From Primulina eburnea (Eukaryota; Streptophyta; Magnoliopsida; Lamiales; Gesneriaceae), in contig NC_133104.1 in NCBI RefSeq assembly GCF_022965805.1, forward strand, positions 35,756,682 through 35,820,681: 64,000 nucleotides of DNA. Reading direction: 5' to 3'. The notes beneath the pieces are model-generated. The model was not told where the DNA came from and did not search any database. It saw only the letters and a list, made by a program, of their open reading frames with translations. The first letter of the stretch is position 1, and every line of letters starts with the position of its first letter. A program made the position numbers and the translations under genes. Below, in pieces: positions 1 through 9,673 of this stretch.

Positions 1-542
1 GCCCCAGGATGAAGGGTAGAAGTTACTGTAGAGAACCACAAGGGTCCTGTAACCTTGTCTTTCCATCTGTCCCGGGAACCAGCTGGTCGGGAAGAAGATG
101 CCATGGTATTTTGTTTTTTTTTTGGAAGAGGATGGAAAGTTGGAATGGGGATGGCTATAGGGATGTGGACGGAAGTCTCAGAAAGGGTCGGGGAGTTGTT
201 CTCCGACAAGCCCTTGACGTTCTTACCAGAGGTGGAAGAAGTGAAATTCAACATAACTAAAAAAGAAAAGGAGAGGAGGCAGAAAATAAGGAAAGATGAA
301 CTTACAAGGTGAAGATGGTGATGAGTGACTGGTAACAGAGATTGCTGAAGCTAAGAAAACACTTCGTCGGAGGAGAGAAGATGAAGTTGAAGAGAAATAA
401 GGAGCAAGAGGCGAAAAGTCTAAAGTAAACCTAGGACAAAGATATATATGAAGAAAAGGATTAAGCTGAGCCGTTGATTGCAAAGTAATTGGAAGGTTGC
501 AATTTACGTGGGGAAATGTGCGGGAAATGTTAAATGACAGGC

Positions 543-617
543 TCGGAATACGAGGCGTTATGATGATTTATCTTCTCGGAATTTGAGGAGTTATGATGAT
601 TTATCTTCTCGGAATAC
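543..617 (+). repeat. 33-bp tandem repeat, 2.3 copies
   Basis: Two consecutive 33-bp units (543-575 and 576-608) begin TCGGAAT and end TATGATGATTTATCTTC, followed by a partial third unit (TCGGAATACA). The copies differ at a few positions in the middle. It lies within the 3' internal region of the Tat-like element, where short tandem arrays are common. Confidence 0.8.
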
Positions 618-775
618 AAAAAAATTATGGTGGCTCAAGATTCTAGGGCTTACGTCAGCATCAGTGAAATAACAGCAGTCATACCAGCCCAAGAAAGTTA
701 AACTACAAAATATTTTCAATGATCGGGCACACAAGACTAATCGAGACAGCGAGTATGACTCTAGCCCGATTATTT

Positions 776-785
776 AAGGAGGGAG
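776..785 (+). other. polypurine tract of the Tat-like element
   Basis: AAGGAGGGAG immediately precedes TGATGATACCCCC, the start of the LTR. A purine run ending at a TG LTR start is the plus-strand primer site of an LTR retrotransposon and fixes the + orientation. Confidence 0.7.
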
Positions 786-1600
786 TGATGATACCCCCAG
801 GATAGCACAGGCTATGCACAGGTCATGGATGACCCGAGACAATTGAGGATGCTCCCATAAGAGCTCGGGTCATGGGCTACCCGGGATACTGAATGGATGC
901 CCCAGATCAAGGCAAATTTACAGGAAGGGTTCATCAGAGGCCTGGTAGGTGAACGTCCGGGACGTTTTATCCCCGGGCTATTGGACGCCTGAGCTCTCGT
1001 GAAAGTTCTCGGGAACTTCTTACTCGGGCTACCTCGATGTAAGCAACGCACTCAAGTGTGCTAGTAAAATAGGATGTGGGCGGGTGTCCCATCTCTGATA
1101 CCGATCCAAGTGGTTGGCCAAATCATCGCAGGAGGATGTGACTAGTGTGTGACTTGGTGTGTCAAAACGTAGGAAATGATCGGCCGCCATGCTATAATTA
1201 GTAGGTAGCACGCAGAACGAGGTCATCGTCACTTCCCCTACTATAAATATCAGGTTCTCTCTTTGCATTTAATTCATTCACATATTGAATACACTAGAAT
1301 TCATTACTCATTAAAACCCTTTCATCCACACCAAGATCACAACCATCACTTGGTTACATTGGTCCCTTTGTTGAATCACACTGACTTAAGCATCGGAGTG
1401 GCCACGCCGGATACCCTTCCGGTGCCAATTCTCTTATCTTCCTGATCGCGGGTCTCTATAATTACCCGGGAAGGAAACCTCTGGTTCAGATATTCACACT
1501 GCTTCTACTTCCCTCATCATCTTGATAGCAGATCCGGTTGAGTACCCGACCCGGCTCATCCTTTTCCCCGGATCCCATCAGCTGCAAAGCCAAAGGTTCA
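786..1600 (+). mobile_element. 3' LTR of a Tat/Retand-like Ty3/gypsy retrotransposon
   Basis: The sequence starts with TG directly after a polypurine tract. It contains a TATA box (1242-1249) and then, about 150 bp downstream, the motif ATCGGAGTGGCCACGCCGG. That motif, followed by CCGGGAAG- and GACCCGGCTC-rich sequence, is typical of Tat-lineage LTRs in dicots. The right boundary is uncertain: CA dinucleotides near 1580 and 1600 are both possible ends, and no 5' LTR is in the window to align. No target-site duplication can be tested because the left end is missing. Confidence 0.65.
1242..1249 (+). promoter_or_regulatory. TATA box in the Tat-like LTR
   Basis: TATAAATA lies in a CCCCTAC-TATAAATA-TCAGG context about 455 bp into the LTR. 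This is the expected position for the U3 promoter, so transcription would start near 1275. This is inferred from position and motif only. Confidence 0.5.
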
Positions 1601-1955
1601 TCAAATTCAGTGGAGATTACTAAAATCAGAAGTCTATGTTAGGGAACCGATATGAGCGCACAAAGATCATCAAAGGTTTCAGAGAAGTTTGCCAATAATA
1701 GCTAATCTTCTTAAAGTTTGAAAACATGAACAGAAAATGATATTCATAATTCCTCCCAAACTCGAAAAATTGATGAGCGTGAAGGATTGAGCACAAGAAA
1801 TTTCCAATATGATTCACTAAGACTCGGAAAATTATTTTTTTTAAAAAGAAATTTGCACAACAAATGGATCTGGTCAATGAAGTTTCAACAAGCAAAACAA
1901 AATTTGACCAAACAGCTACTAAAGACAAAATCGATGTTGATGGGATTATGGTCCT
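1601..1955. other. unassigned flank between two retrotransposons
   Basis: This 355-bp stretch lies between the Tat-like LTR and the chromovirus LTR that starts at 1956. At about 1850-1955 an open + strand stretch encodes lysine/aspartate-rich sequence (reading ...NEVSTSKTKFDQTATK...) and follows a T-rich run ending in AAAAAG, so it could be an exon remnant cut by the insertion at 1956. I do not recognise the protein. The rest shows no coding signal. Confidence 0.3.
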
Positions 1956-3643
1956 TGTGGGCCCCAAATACTGAAGTATAATATAATATAAAGCTAATTA
2001 TTATATATTTATAATATGAATATAATATAAACATAATAGCGGAAGTGTTGCTACAATTTATTTAAATTCATAGTATGGCGTCAAACAAACGTTTTTCTAT
2101 ACAATCATACTTTATTTTATTTTATAATGCAGTACAATATAATCTTCTAGTTAACCCATTTTTATCTTTCCTCCAGTTGTGGCTCTGTTTCCCCTGTATC
2201 TCGAATTTAGAGTAAATGAAACAAACATAAGTTAATTCTTTGAGTACTTTAACAAATGAATCATGATGATATCCCGACTTTGATCAATAGGTTAGATGGT
2301 TTTGAAATGAAAGAAGAATGAAGTATTATGTCAAGAATGTCCCTATTCCAGAATGAATATGCAGACTAAAGAGGTGGCTCCCACCATTATTCGGTGTAGC
2401 ACTTTTCCCACATACTCATATAGAATCTGTACCATTGATTAGTACGAGTCAAAGTGAACTTACGATTCCGGACTCAAGTCACGTTTTTCAAATGAACCAT
2501 ATACCCAGATTTGAACCTGTTGTTCATTGAACTCATTTTCTTGGCTAAGCCATGTTTTCAAGTGGATTATAAATCTGATATGATAACCAATGTCCCGACT
2601 TCATTCAGTCATTCATTTCAATCATATCTCATTTATCAGTACACCAGACAATCAAAGATAAATCAAGGTGAGCATATATAGTTCGAATTATTCAACATAT
2701 TGCAGTTTATGGAAATTTTATAGTTGATAGAATTACGAAAAATTCCAGGCCAAATGCCAAACAAATCATTTTAAATAAAATGAATAATAAACATCACCTT
2801 TCTATCTTACACAGTGATTTGCTTTGATGCTCCAATTGCTTCAATATTCTTATATTCATCAATTTCGTGATAGTTCATGTGTTAGTAAGATTCCTTGATA
2901 ATTAATTTGTTTGCGTTCAGATTTTGATTAAATTTTTTCTTGGACACATTTTACAATTACGAGAAATGCTATAATTTTGTATAGAAGCGCTCAGAATAGG
3001 TGTATTTTTTTAAATGCTATAATTTTGTATATAAATTTTTTTCTAATTCTAAACTCATTCTATCCAGATCATATATTTTCAGTTTGGTTGACTATGTGGA
3101 TTTCCGCCCCGAAAAATGAGACTTGCTCTACTGATTCTAGCGATTGACTGAACCTTGAACATACTTGGCATCATGTTCAGCATTTTACTTTCTATACTCA
3201 AGTTCAAAAATAGTGTGCATGATTGAAATCCAGAAACATCAAAATTGAAGATAACTATTCCATAACTTTGTAGAATTTGATTTTGTTTTTCCTTAAAAAA
3301 TTCATAGACTAGTCCGAAAGTTTTAAAATTGAAATTATAGTGTAGAACAAGTGCAGAAAACTTTGGCAACGAAAATTCCGTCCATCGAGGCAGCGCGTGT
3401 CATTACGATGCCATGCGCGGATGAGTTTTTCCGAGAAGACTCCATCATCAAGATCTACAACTTTCGTATACAAAGTTTTCCGAGAAAAGCAACATATTTT
3501 GCCAAGAATGAATTAAACTGGATGACTAGATACTTTGTTACCAGAAAATACTCAATCCTAGTGACTTTTCGACCGCTTTTCCAACATGTATAGATTCTAC
3601 TCAACACAAAGAACAACATTTATGTTATAACCGAAACCTAAAG

Positions 3644-4042
3644 TGTAACGCCCCAGATTCGACGACTGTCCTCACTGTACCAAGACGTGTCTTTCCAGCA
3701 TGCTTATGTCCTCACTCACACGCACCCTAGGAAACTTCTCAGGAGGTCACCCATCCAAATATTGCCCCAAGTCAAGCACGCTTAACTTTGGAGTTCTTAT
3801 GTGATGAGCTACCGAAAAGAAGATGCACCTTCGTGATATGAGTAGTACCAATTAAAACTTTTAAGCCCTCTTCAACTATACAGTCCATTACATTGAACAA
3901 TCTCGGAATCCATCTCCTTCCGGTGTAAGAACGGTTCATTCATGTTCCCTCCACCTAGAAGCCTGCCAGGAGCCGCTCATTGTTCGTGCCACCTCATGGC
4001 ACCAGCGATCACCCCCCGCCCTCTTCGGCCCCAGGCCTCACA
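3644..4042 (-). mobile_element. solo LTR of a Cassandra-type TRIM carrying 5S rRNA sequence
   Basis: Read on the - strand it starts TGTGAGGCC and ends GGGGCGTTACA, and it is flanked by a perfect 5-bp duplication TAAAG (3639-3643 and 4043-4047). The middle (about 3725-3860) is clearly derived from 5S rRNA. It retains the internal-promoter A-box segment AAGTTAAGCGTGCTT (3774-3789 region) and the C-box-like GGATGGGTGACCTCCT (3735-3756 region). LTRs with an embedded 5S domain are the hallmark of Cassandra elements. The homologous place in the right chromovirus LTR (about 22247) is empty, which confirms a later insertion. At 399 bp it is slightly longer than most reported Cassandra LTRs. Confidence 0.88.
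3725..3860 (-). ncRNA. 5S rRNA-derived domain inside the Cassandra LTR
   Basis: The - strand sequence follows plant 5S rRNA from roughly the first third to the 3' end. It has diverged in the loop between the A and C boxes, so it is not a functional 5S gene. In Cassandra elements this domain is known to keep Pol III promoter features, and whether this copy is still transcribed cannot be read from sequence. Confidence 0.75.
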
Positions 4043-4435
4043 TAAAGAAAGCGTTAGGCAAGAGTTTCAAGTGCATGAACATGCAATCTAAAAATGTTAT
4101 TTTTGGAAATATACATTTGTAGATTCTCACATTTTCTGATTTTTATGAAGTAATGAAACCTTTTGATACATCTCATGCATCAACTTGTTTCCGGATATGA
4201 TAGGAATTTTATGTTATTTTCCAGAATTTTTTTGAGAATGTTTACTAGTTTTCAAGAATTTTGTTTATTTTTTTTGGCATTTTCTCACCCTTTTGTTTCT
4301 CCTCTTTCTACTATTTTGCACGAATTTTTCATCTTTTCTGATGATATGGTGGTATTTATAGGCCAAATTAAATTAGGAGAGGATGTCAAGTGTCTAAGGT
4401 AATTGACACCTCTCACTTATATCCATTAGCAGAAG

Positions 4436-4438
<3 letters not shown>

Positions 4439-4507
<69 letters not shown>
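4439..4507. repeat. (AT)n microsatellite
   Basis: About 34 uninterrupted AT dinucleotides close to the end of the left chromovirus LTR. The right LTR has (AC)n and (TAT)n at the same place, so this is a hot spot of repeat expansion in the LTR. Confidence 0.95.
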
Positions 4508-4513
<6 letters not shown>

Positions 4514-4577
4514 TCATCATAATATGATTTAAATTTATTACTGATAATAATTATACTATTATAATTGCGTTGTTACA

Positions 4578-4592
4578 AACTCCCTTTCTAAA
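4578..4592 (-). other. polypurine tract of the chromovirus
   Basis: On the - strand TTTAGAAAGGGAGTT ends exactly at the left LTR boundary (CA at 4576-4577). It marks the plus-strand primer site and confirms the - orientation of the element. Confidence 0.65.
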
Positions 4593-4640
4593 AAAATCAG
4601 GTCCTCAGATTTACTCGTTGCTCTTAAATAACTCTGGAAA

Positions 4641-5985
4641 CTATCTTTTAATATTATTTTCTCTTTTCCAGGTGGCTTCTTCAATATTGTGATTACGCCA
4701 CAACACTTTTACTAGTTGAACTTGTTTGTCATGTAGCTCCTGAGTTTTCTGATCAACTATTTGTACTGGTCGTTCCTCAAAGGATAAATCTCCTTCTAAT
4801 TCGACTTGAGTGTGGTTAATAACTTGATCTGGATTTCTCAAGAACTTTCGAAGTTGTGATACATGAAAAACGTCATGCATTCTCGAGAGCTTTTCTGGAA
4901 ACATTATCTGATATGCCACTGATCTAATTTTCTTGATGATTTGAAAAGGTCCAATGAATCGTGGCTCCAACTTTCCTCATTTTCCTCCTCGAAGAATTCC
5001 TTTTTTTTTGGCTTACTTTCAGAAGCACGTAGTTGCCTACCATAAATTCCTTTTTATCAGTATAGCTTTTTGTGGACTTTGTGCAGTTTGCATTCTTTGT
5101 TTGATAAGCCGTACCTTTTCAATGGCTTCATGTATAAGATCAGGTGCTACCATCCTGGTATTTCCGTCTTTGGTACCCCAACATTCCTCCATGTCCCAGT
5201 GAGTGAAGAAAGACATCTACATCCATATAAGGCTTCATAAGGTGCCATCTGTATCGTAGCTTGGTAGTTCTTATTGTAGACGAACTCTACTACTGGTAAA
5301 TGTCTTCCCCAATTTTTTTCCGAAATCCCATACGCATGCGCGTAAAATATCCTCTAGCGTCTAAATGGTGCGTTCTAATTGCCCGTCAGTCTCGGGATCT
5401 GCGGCGGTGTAAAAGTCCCCAAATTTTCTTGTAGCTTCTTCCATAACCTGGATGTAAACTTTGGGTCTCGGTCTGAGACTATAGTGATAGGAATACCATG
5501 TAGTCGAATGATCTCTTTTTGGTAGAGTTCGGCTAAGTTTTCTACTCCATACTTTTGACTGATAGGTATAAAATGTGTTGATTTGGTAAGGCAATCTACT
5601 ATTACTCAAATGATATCATGGCCTCCTGGAAGTGTTGGAAGTCCTGTTACAAAATCCATGATAATGTTATCCTATTTCCACTCAGATAGGTAAAGGTTGT
5701 ACATTTGACATGGAAGAAACTGTCTTACAAATCATCAATGTCTCTTTTCATTCCTTTCCACCAAAAGTGTTGTTTCAAATCGTGGTACATTTTGGAACCT
5801 CCAGGATGGTTGGTGAACCGAGATTTATGAGCCTCTTCCAATATTTCTTGTCGCATGGAGCTAGATACATAGTTACGGTTCCGGTAGAGTAATATACTGC
5901 TCGAGTTAGTGGTAATATCAGTATGGTTTTCTTCTGACTCTTTTGACTTTACCAGGTCACGATCAGTGTCTTGTGTTGCTTTCAT
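4641..5985 (-). pseudogene. integrase with C-terminal chromodomain (chromovirus, decayed)
   Basis: Fragments in different frames keep the order of a Ty3/gypsy integrase. At 5725-5985 is the H2C2 zinc-finger region with the NHPGGSKMYHDL and FWWKGMKRDI motifs. At 5361-5609 is part of the catalytic core ending in TDGQLERTI. At 4641-4970 is the C-terminal region (FIGPFQI, VHDVFHVSQL-like), followed by a chromodomain with VLWRNHNIEEATW. Such chromodomains guide integration into heterochromatin. Stop codons and frameshifts between the pieces make it nonfunctional. Clade is uncertain; Galadriel-like is possible. Confidence 0.85.
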
Positions 5986-5989
5986 TCTA

Positions 5990-7320
5990 ACGTAGAATTA
6001 TGGTTCAATTTTCAAGCAGGCTATGTATCTATGAGATTGCATATGTAGATTTTTTCTTGGTGCAAGGCCACTTCATGTAATGGTCAAATAAGAGAGACTT
6101 GTTTTCCGACTTAGCGCATCTGCTACCACATAAGCTTTTCTCGAATAATACAATATAGGAATAGTCGTAATCCTCATATAGTTCCATTCATCTTTGTTGT
6201 CTCATGTTAAGTTCTTTCGGAGTAAATAAGTACTTCGAGTTCTGGTGATCTGTATACATGTCGAAAGTCATCCCATGTAAATAATGTCACCATTTGGACA
6301 ATGCAAATATTATAGCTCTCATCTCCAAATCAAGTGTGGGATAGCTAACCTCATGATTTTTAAATTTCCTAAATGCATAAGAAATGACCCTATCCTTTTG
6401 CATTAACACACACAAGAAACCTGCAGACTACAAACCCCTCTACTCCATCAGGTGGTGCGAGTACTAGGGAAGTTGTAAGAAATTTCTTTAAATTTTGAAA
6501 GCTTCTTTCACATTCCTCAATCCAAATGAATGCAGGATCCTTGCGGGTTAAGTGTGAGATTGGTGCAGCTATTTGTGAAAAGTTCTTGATAAATCTTCGA
6601 TTACATCCTGCTAATCCAAGAAAACTTCGTACCTTTGTGACATTTTTGGGTTTCTCCCAATTGGTGATAAATTTGATCTTAGCTGGATCTACTTCAAGTC
6701 ATTTTCTTGATATACATGTCCAAGAAAAGTTACCTTATCCAGCCAGAATCCGCACTTACTGAATTTAGCATATATTGGTTGTCCTTTAAAGTTTGCATGA
6801 CAACTCATAAATGTTGTAAATGTTCTTCCTGGTTTTTAGAGTAAACCAGAATATCGTCAAATGATATTACAACAAACATGTCTAAGAATGGTTGAAAAAC
6901 TCGATGCATCATGTCCATAAAATTTGTGGGAGCCGAACAACATTACTACAAACTCATAGTGCCCGTAACGGGTGTTGAAAGTTATCTTTGGAATGTCTTC
7001 CTCCCTTGTCCTTATTTGATAGTATCCTTGCCGAAGATCCAGTTTTGAGTATATCGTGGATCCTTGCAATGCGTCAAATAGTTCATAGATTCGAGGCAAG
7101 AGATACTTATTTTTTAATGTAAGATTGTTTATTTACCAAAGTCAATACACATTTTCAATGTAACATATTTTTTATTAACAAATAAGACTGGAACTCCCCA
7201 AGGTGAGGGACTTGAGCGGATGAATTTTTTCCCAATCAATTCTTCTAACTGCAACTTTAATTCTTTTAACTTTGCCGGGGACATCCTATATGGAGTTCTT
7301 GACTTGGGTTTAGTTTCTTG
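5990..7320 (-). pseudogene. reverse transcriptase and RNase H of the chromovirus (decayed)
   Basis: At 6857-7099 a frame carries the RT motifs [14 protein letters not shown] and [13 protein letters not shown], but the catalytic YxDD part that follows is garbled by frameshifts. Upstream (about 7130-7320) the proline-rich RT entry region with SPWGVPVLF is readable in another frame. RNase H and the connection domain fall at about 6000-6800 as short in-frame stretches. Multiple frame changes show that this pol is dead. Confidence 0.8.
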
Positions 7321-7991
7321 AATTAATTCAATGGTGAATTCAAAGTTACGGGGAAGAGGTGGAGAGCTAATTTATTCAAGAAAGACTTCAGCTGATCGTT
7401 TGGTTTATTTATGATGTATGTCAAAAAAACTCATCCTACAGTTTTGAGAATTGATAGAGTCTTGGATGCAGAAATTACTTCTATAGTCCCCATAGAGGCG
7501 GTATTTGGAGAACTAGTTGAGATGGGGTAACTTGCAAGACATACTTCTTTGGTGTAACAGTTTACTTGGGCTTGATGTTGAAACAACCAATCCATGCCTG
7601 ATATGATGTCATATTCATGTATAAATAGTTCAACTAAATCAGCTAAGTACTCATGCCTGCAAAGCTTTAGAGGACAATTTTTGTGAATAATATTTGTGGT
7701 TAACTTATTTCCTACTGGTAAACTAATCTCTAGATGATATGGTAATTATTTTGTTCGTAAAGATAAATCATAGACAAAAACTGTAGATACAAAGGAATGT
7801 GTTGCTCCAGGGTCAAACAGAACTTTCCCAACCTTCGAGAATAAAGTAGTCGTACATTCCACCACTGTTGTCAGGATCAGTTTCCTTGTTTTCGAGTAAC
7901 GCATAAGCTCTTGCTGGAACTTATGGTTTTTGTGAGGCTGCTCTCTGGGTTTTCTTTGGACACTCTTGAATGTAGTATTGTTCGCTTCCAC
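7321..7991 (-). pseudogene. retroviral-type aspartic protease region of the chromovirus
   Basis: The frame at 7746-7991 contains KVLFDPGATHSFVS, matching the active-site loop of gypsy proteases but with the usual DSG/DTG changed to DPG. The change would abolish or strongly impair catalysis. Downstream sequence to about 7321 belongs to the protease C-terminal part and linker and is broken by stops. Confidence 0.7.
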
Positions 7992-8901
7992 AAATCAAAT
8001 ATTTCTCGTTCTTTCTCCAGCAGCTAGCTTCTTCATGATTAGGTAATCCACAAAATCCACATTTCTTCTCATTAGAATTTTCAAATTCCCTTGAAAGTTT
8101 TTGTCGGTTCAATACTTCATTCTTTTCTTTCCCAAAATTCACTTTTTGTTACTTCCTTCATCCGCGTTTGGAGTAAATATCCTTTTCTCTCTTTGTTCCC
8201 TCTGAACTAATGATTTGATGTCGGATTCCACTCTTAAATGCTTGATTGACATCATACACATAGTATGTGGTCTCGGTTGACAAGGTAACTCAATGACTAT
8301 CGAGATTTAGCCCTTGAACAAGCTTTTTAGTTTTTTTGGGTTCATCATCCATGTAATGGGGTGCATAGTGAATCAATAGATGAAAACTCGGCCTCATATT
8401 CCGCTACATTCCGATTACCTGGTATTAAGTACATGAATTCCCGTTCTCTAGTAGTTGGCCCAGGTTTTGGGCATCTGATCTCGTTGCCATTGATGGTCTA
8501 TAACTCTCCACCAATGATGAGCAGCATCTTCAAATTGGTATACAGAAAAACTGGCTCGTTGTTTGTCTGGATAATCCAGTACTCCAAATTTTTTTCCACT
8601 TTAAGTAACCATTCTTCGGCCTGTTGAACGTCTGGGGTTCCATGAAATTTTGGTTGATGAAACTTCGAGAATCACTCCAATGCCTTGTCCATAGCCTGCT
8701 CACCTCTCCCGATATCTCTAGGTGGTATTTGTTGAAAAAAGTGGACACATTGTTGTAGAATATCAAACATATTTCCATTTGGTACTCCTTGTGGTCGTGG
8801 TTGCTCTTCTTCTTGCTCTGTATTTTGTGAGGAAATTATGCATTTCTTCCTGATTTCCATTATTCACGTGTTGCCTTTTATGAGAATTATGTGATGATGA
8901 C
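7921..8901 (-). pseudogene. gag of the chromovirus with a CCHC zinc knuckle (decayed)
   Basis: A likely start codon is at 8899-8901 (MSSSHNSHKR...). Frames at 8672-8860 and 8530-8778 carry capsid-type sequence and 7921-8142 carries the nucleocapsid. The zinc knuckle CGFCGLPNHEEASC fits CX2CX4HX4C. A second, imperfect knuckle (LICGSEQYYIQEC) follows. The frames do not join, so frameshifts have inactivated gag. It lies upstream of the protease and RT as expected. Confidence 0.78.
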
Positions 8902-9673
8902 ATCCTAACAAATAGACATAATAGATGAAATATGAAACAACAATTAGGATTTTATGCAAAATTTCATATTTCATTAATAAGAATCAATAAGGCCATTCTA
9001 CATTTTTTTTTTCCATTTACAGCCAAAGTAATTTTTAATACATACATCGTTAAATGAAAAGAACAAAAAAAAAAACGATGATGTTAGCCAAAAGGTCGTC
9101 AGTCAACCAAAAAGGACGACTTTACGATAATGGCTGAGATTAACCCTAGGTGAAATATATGACTACTCTGGGCCGGTGGGCATAACATCTGGCTGACGTG
9201 GTAAAATCTAAATTCTCCTCTTATGATGGGTCTAAATCCTCACTGACATGGGTTCCATTCAGAACTAATGGTGCTTCTTGTGATGGCACGACTAAGGTTG
9301 TCACTGGTATTTGCTATGTCACCACCTGGTAGCACTTCCTTTCCCATATCTCGATCTGGCTCTAACCCAACCCAATCAGTAAAGATATCCTCAAACATGA
9401 TGGTCATGTGATCAAATGAAGATATCGGAATAGTAGGAAAAGGGTATTTGACAGGGGTGATACTGGGCTATCCACCTCTGGTAGAATGGTTGAATCGACA
9501 TACGAGCGTTTCTACAACCTGGTGCAGTGCTGGTGTCTCGTACCTCAAACTACTGACTGTATCCGAATACTGCTGTGAGTGCTATAAACACTATCCACCC
9601 TCTCTCATCATGAGAATATAGTGCGATGTATCAAAGTGTCGGGCAATCCTCTCAATAGACTCCTCGGTCTAAT
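8902..9673 (-). other. 5' internal region of the chromovirus
   Basis: This region lies between gag and the Tekay-type solo LTR inserted at 9674. On the - strand it holds open but interrupted sequence that looks once-coding (for example a stretch reading IFTDWVGLEPDRDMG), which may be an extra upstream reading frame or the gag N-terminal extension. No known domain is recognised. Confidence 0.4.

Larger units (their letters stand above)
1..785 (+). other. 3' internal (noncoding) end of a Tat/Retand-like gypsy element
   Basis: This stretch lies directly before a polypurine tract and a 3' LTR, so it should be the last part of the internal region of a + strand LTR retrotransposon whose body lies outside the window. 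Only short open frames are present and none resembles gag, protease, RT, RNase H or integrase. Tat-clade gypsy elements often carry long noncoding DNA between integrase and the 3' LTR, which fits. A 33-bp tandem repeat sits at 543-617. Assignment rests on position and on the LTR that follows. Confidence 0.5.
1956..4577 (-). repeat. 3' LTR of the chromovirus (left copy)
   Basis: It starts TGTGGGCCCC and ends TTGTTACA, followed at once by the reverse complement of a purine-rich tract. It aligns with 13074-14301 plus 21727-22686. It contains a Cassandra-type solo LTR (3644-4042) that the right copy lacks, and an expanded AT microsatellite (4439-4507) where the right copy has AC and TAT repeats. 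Confidence 0.85.

Noticed and set aside
3725..3860. A functional 5S rRNA gene
   Set aside because: It is diverged in several helices, lacks tandem neighbours and lies inside an LTR-bounded insertion with a TSD.
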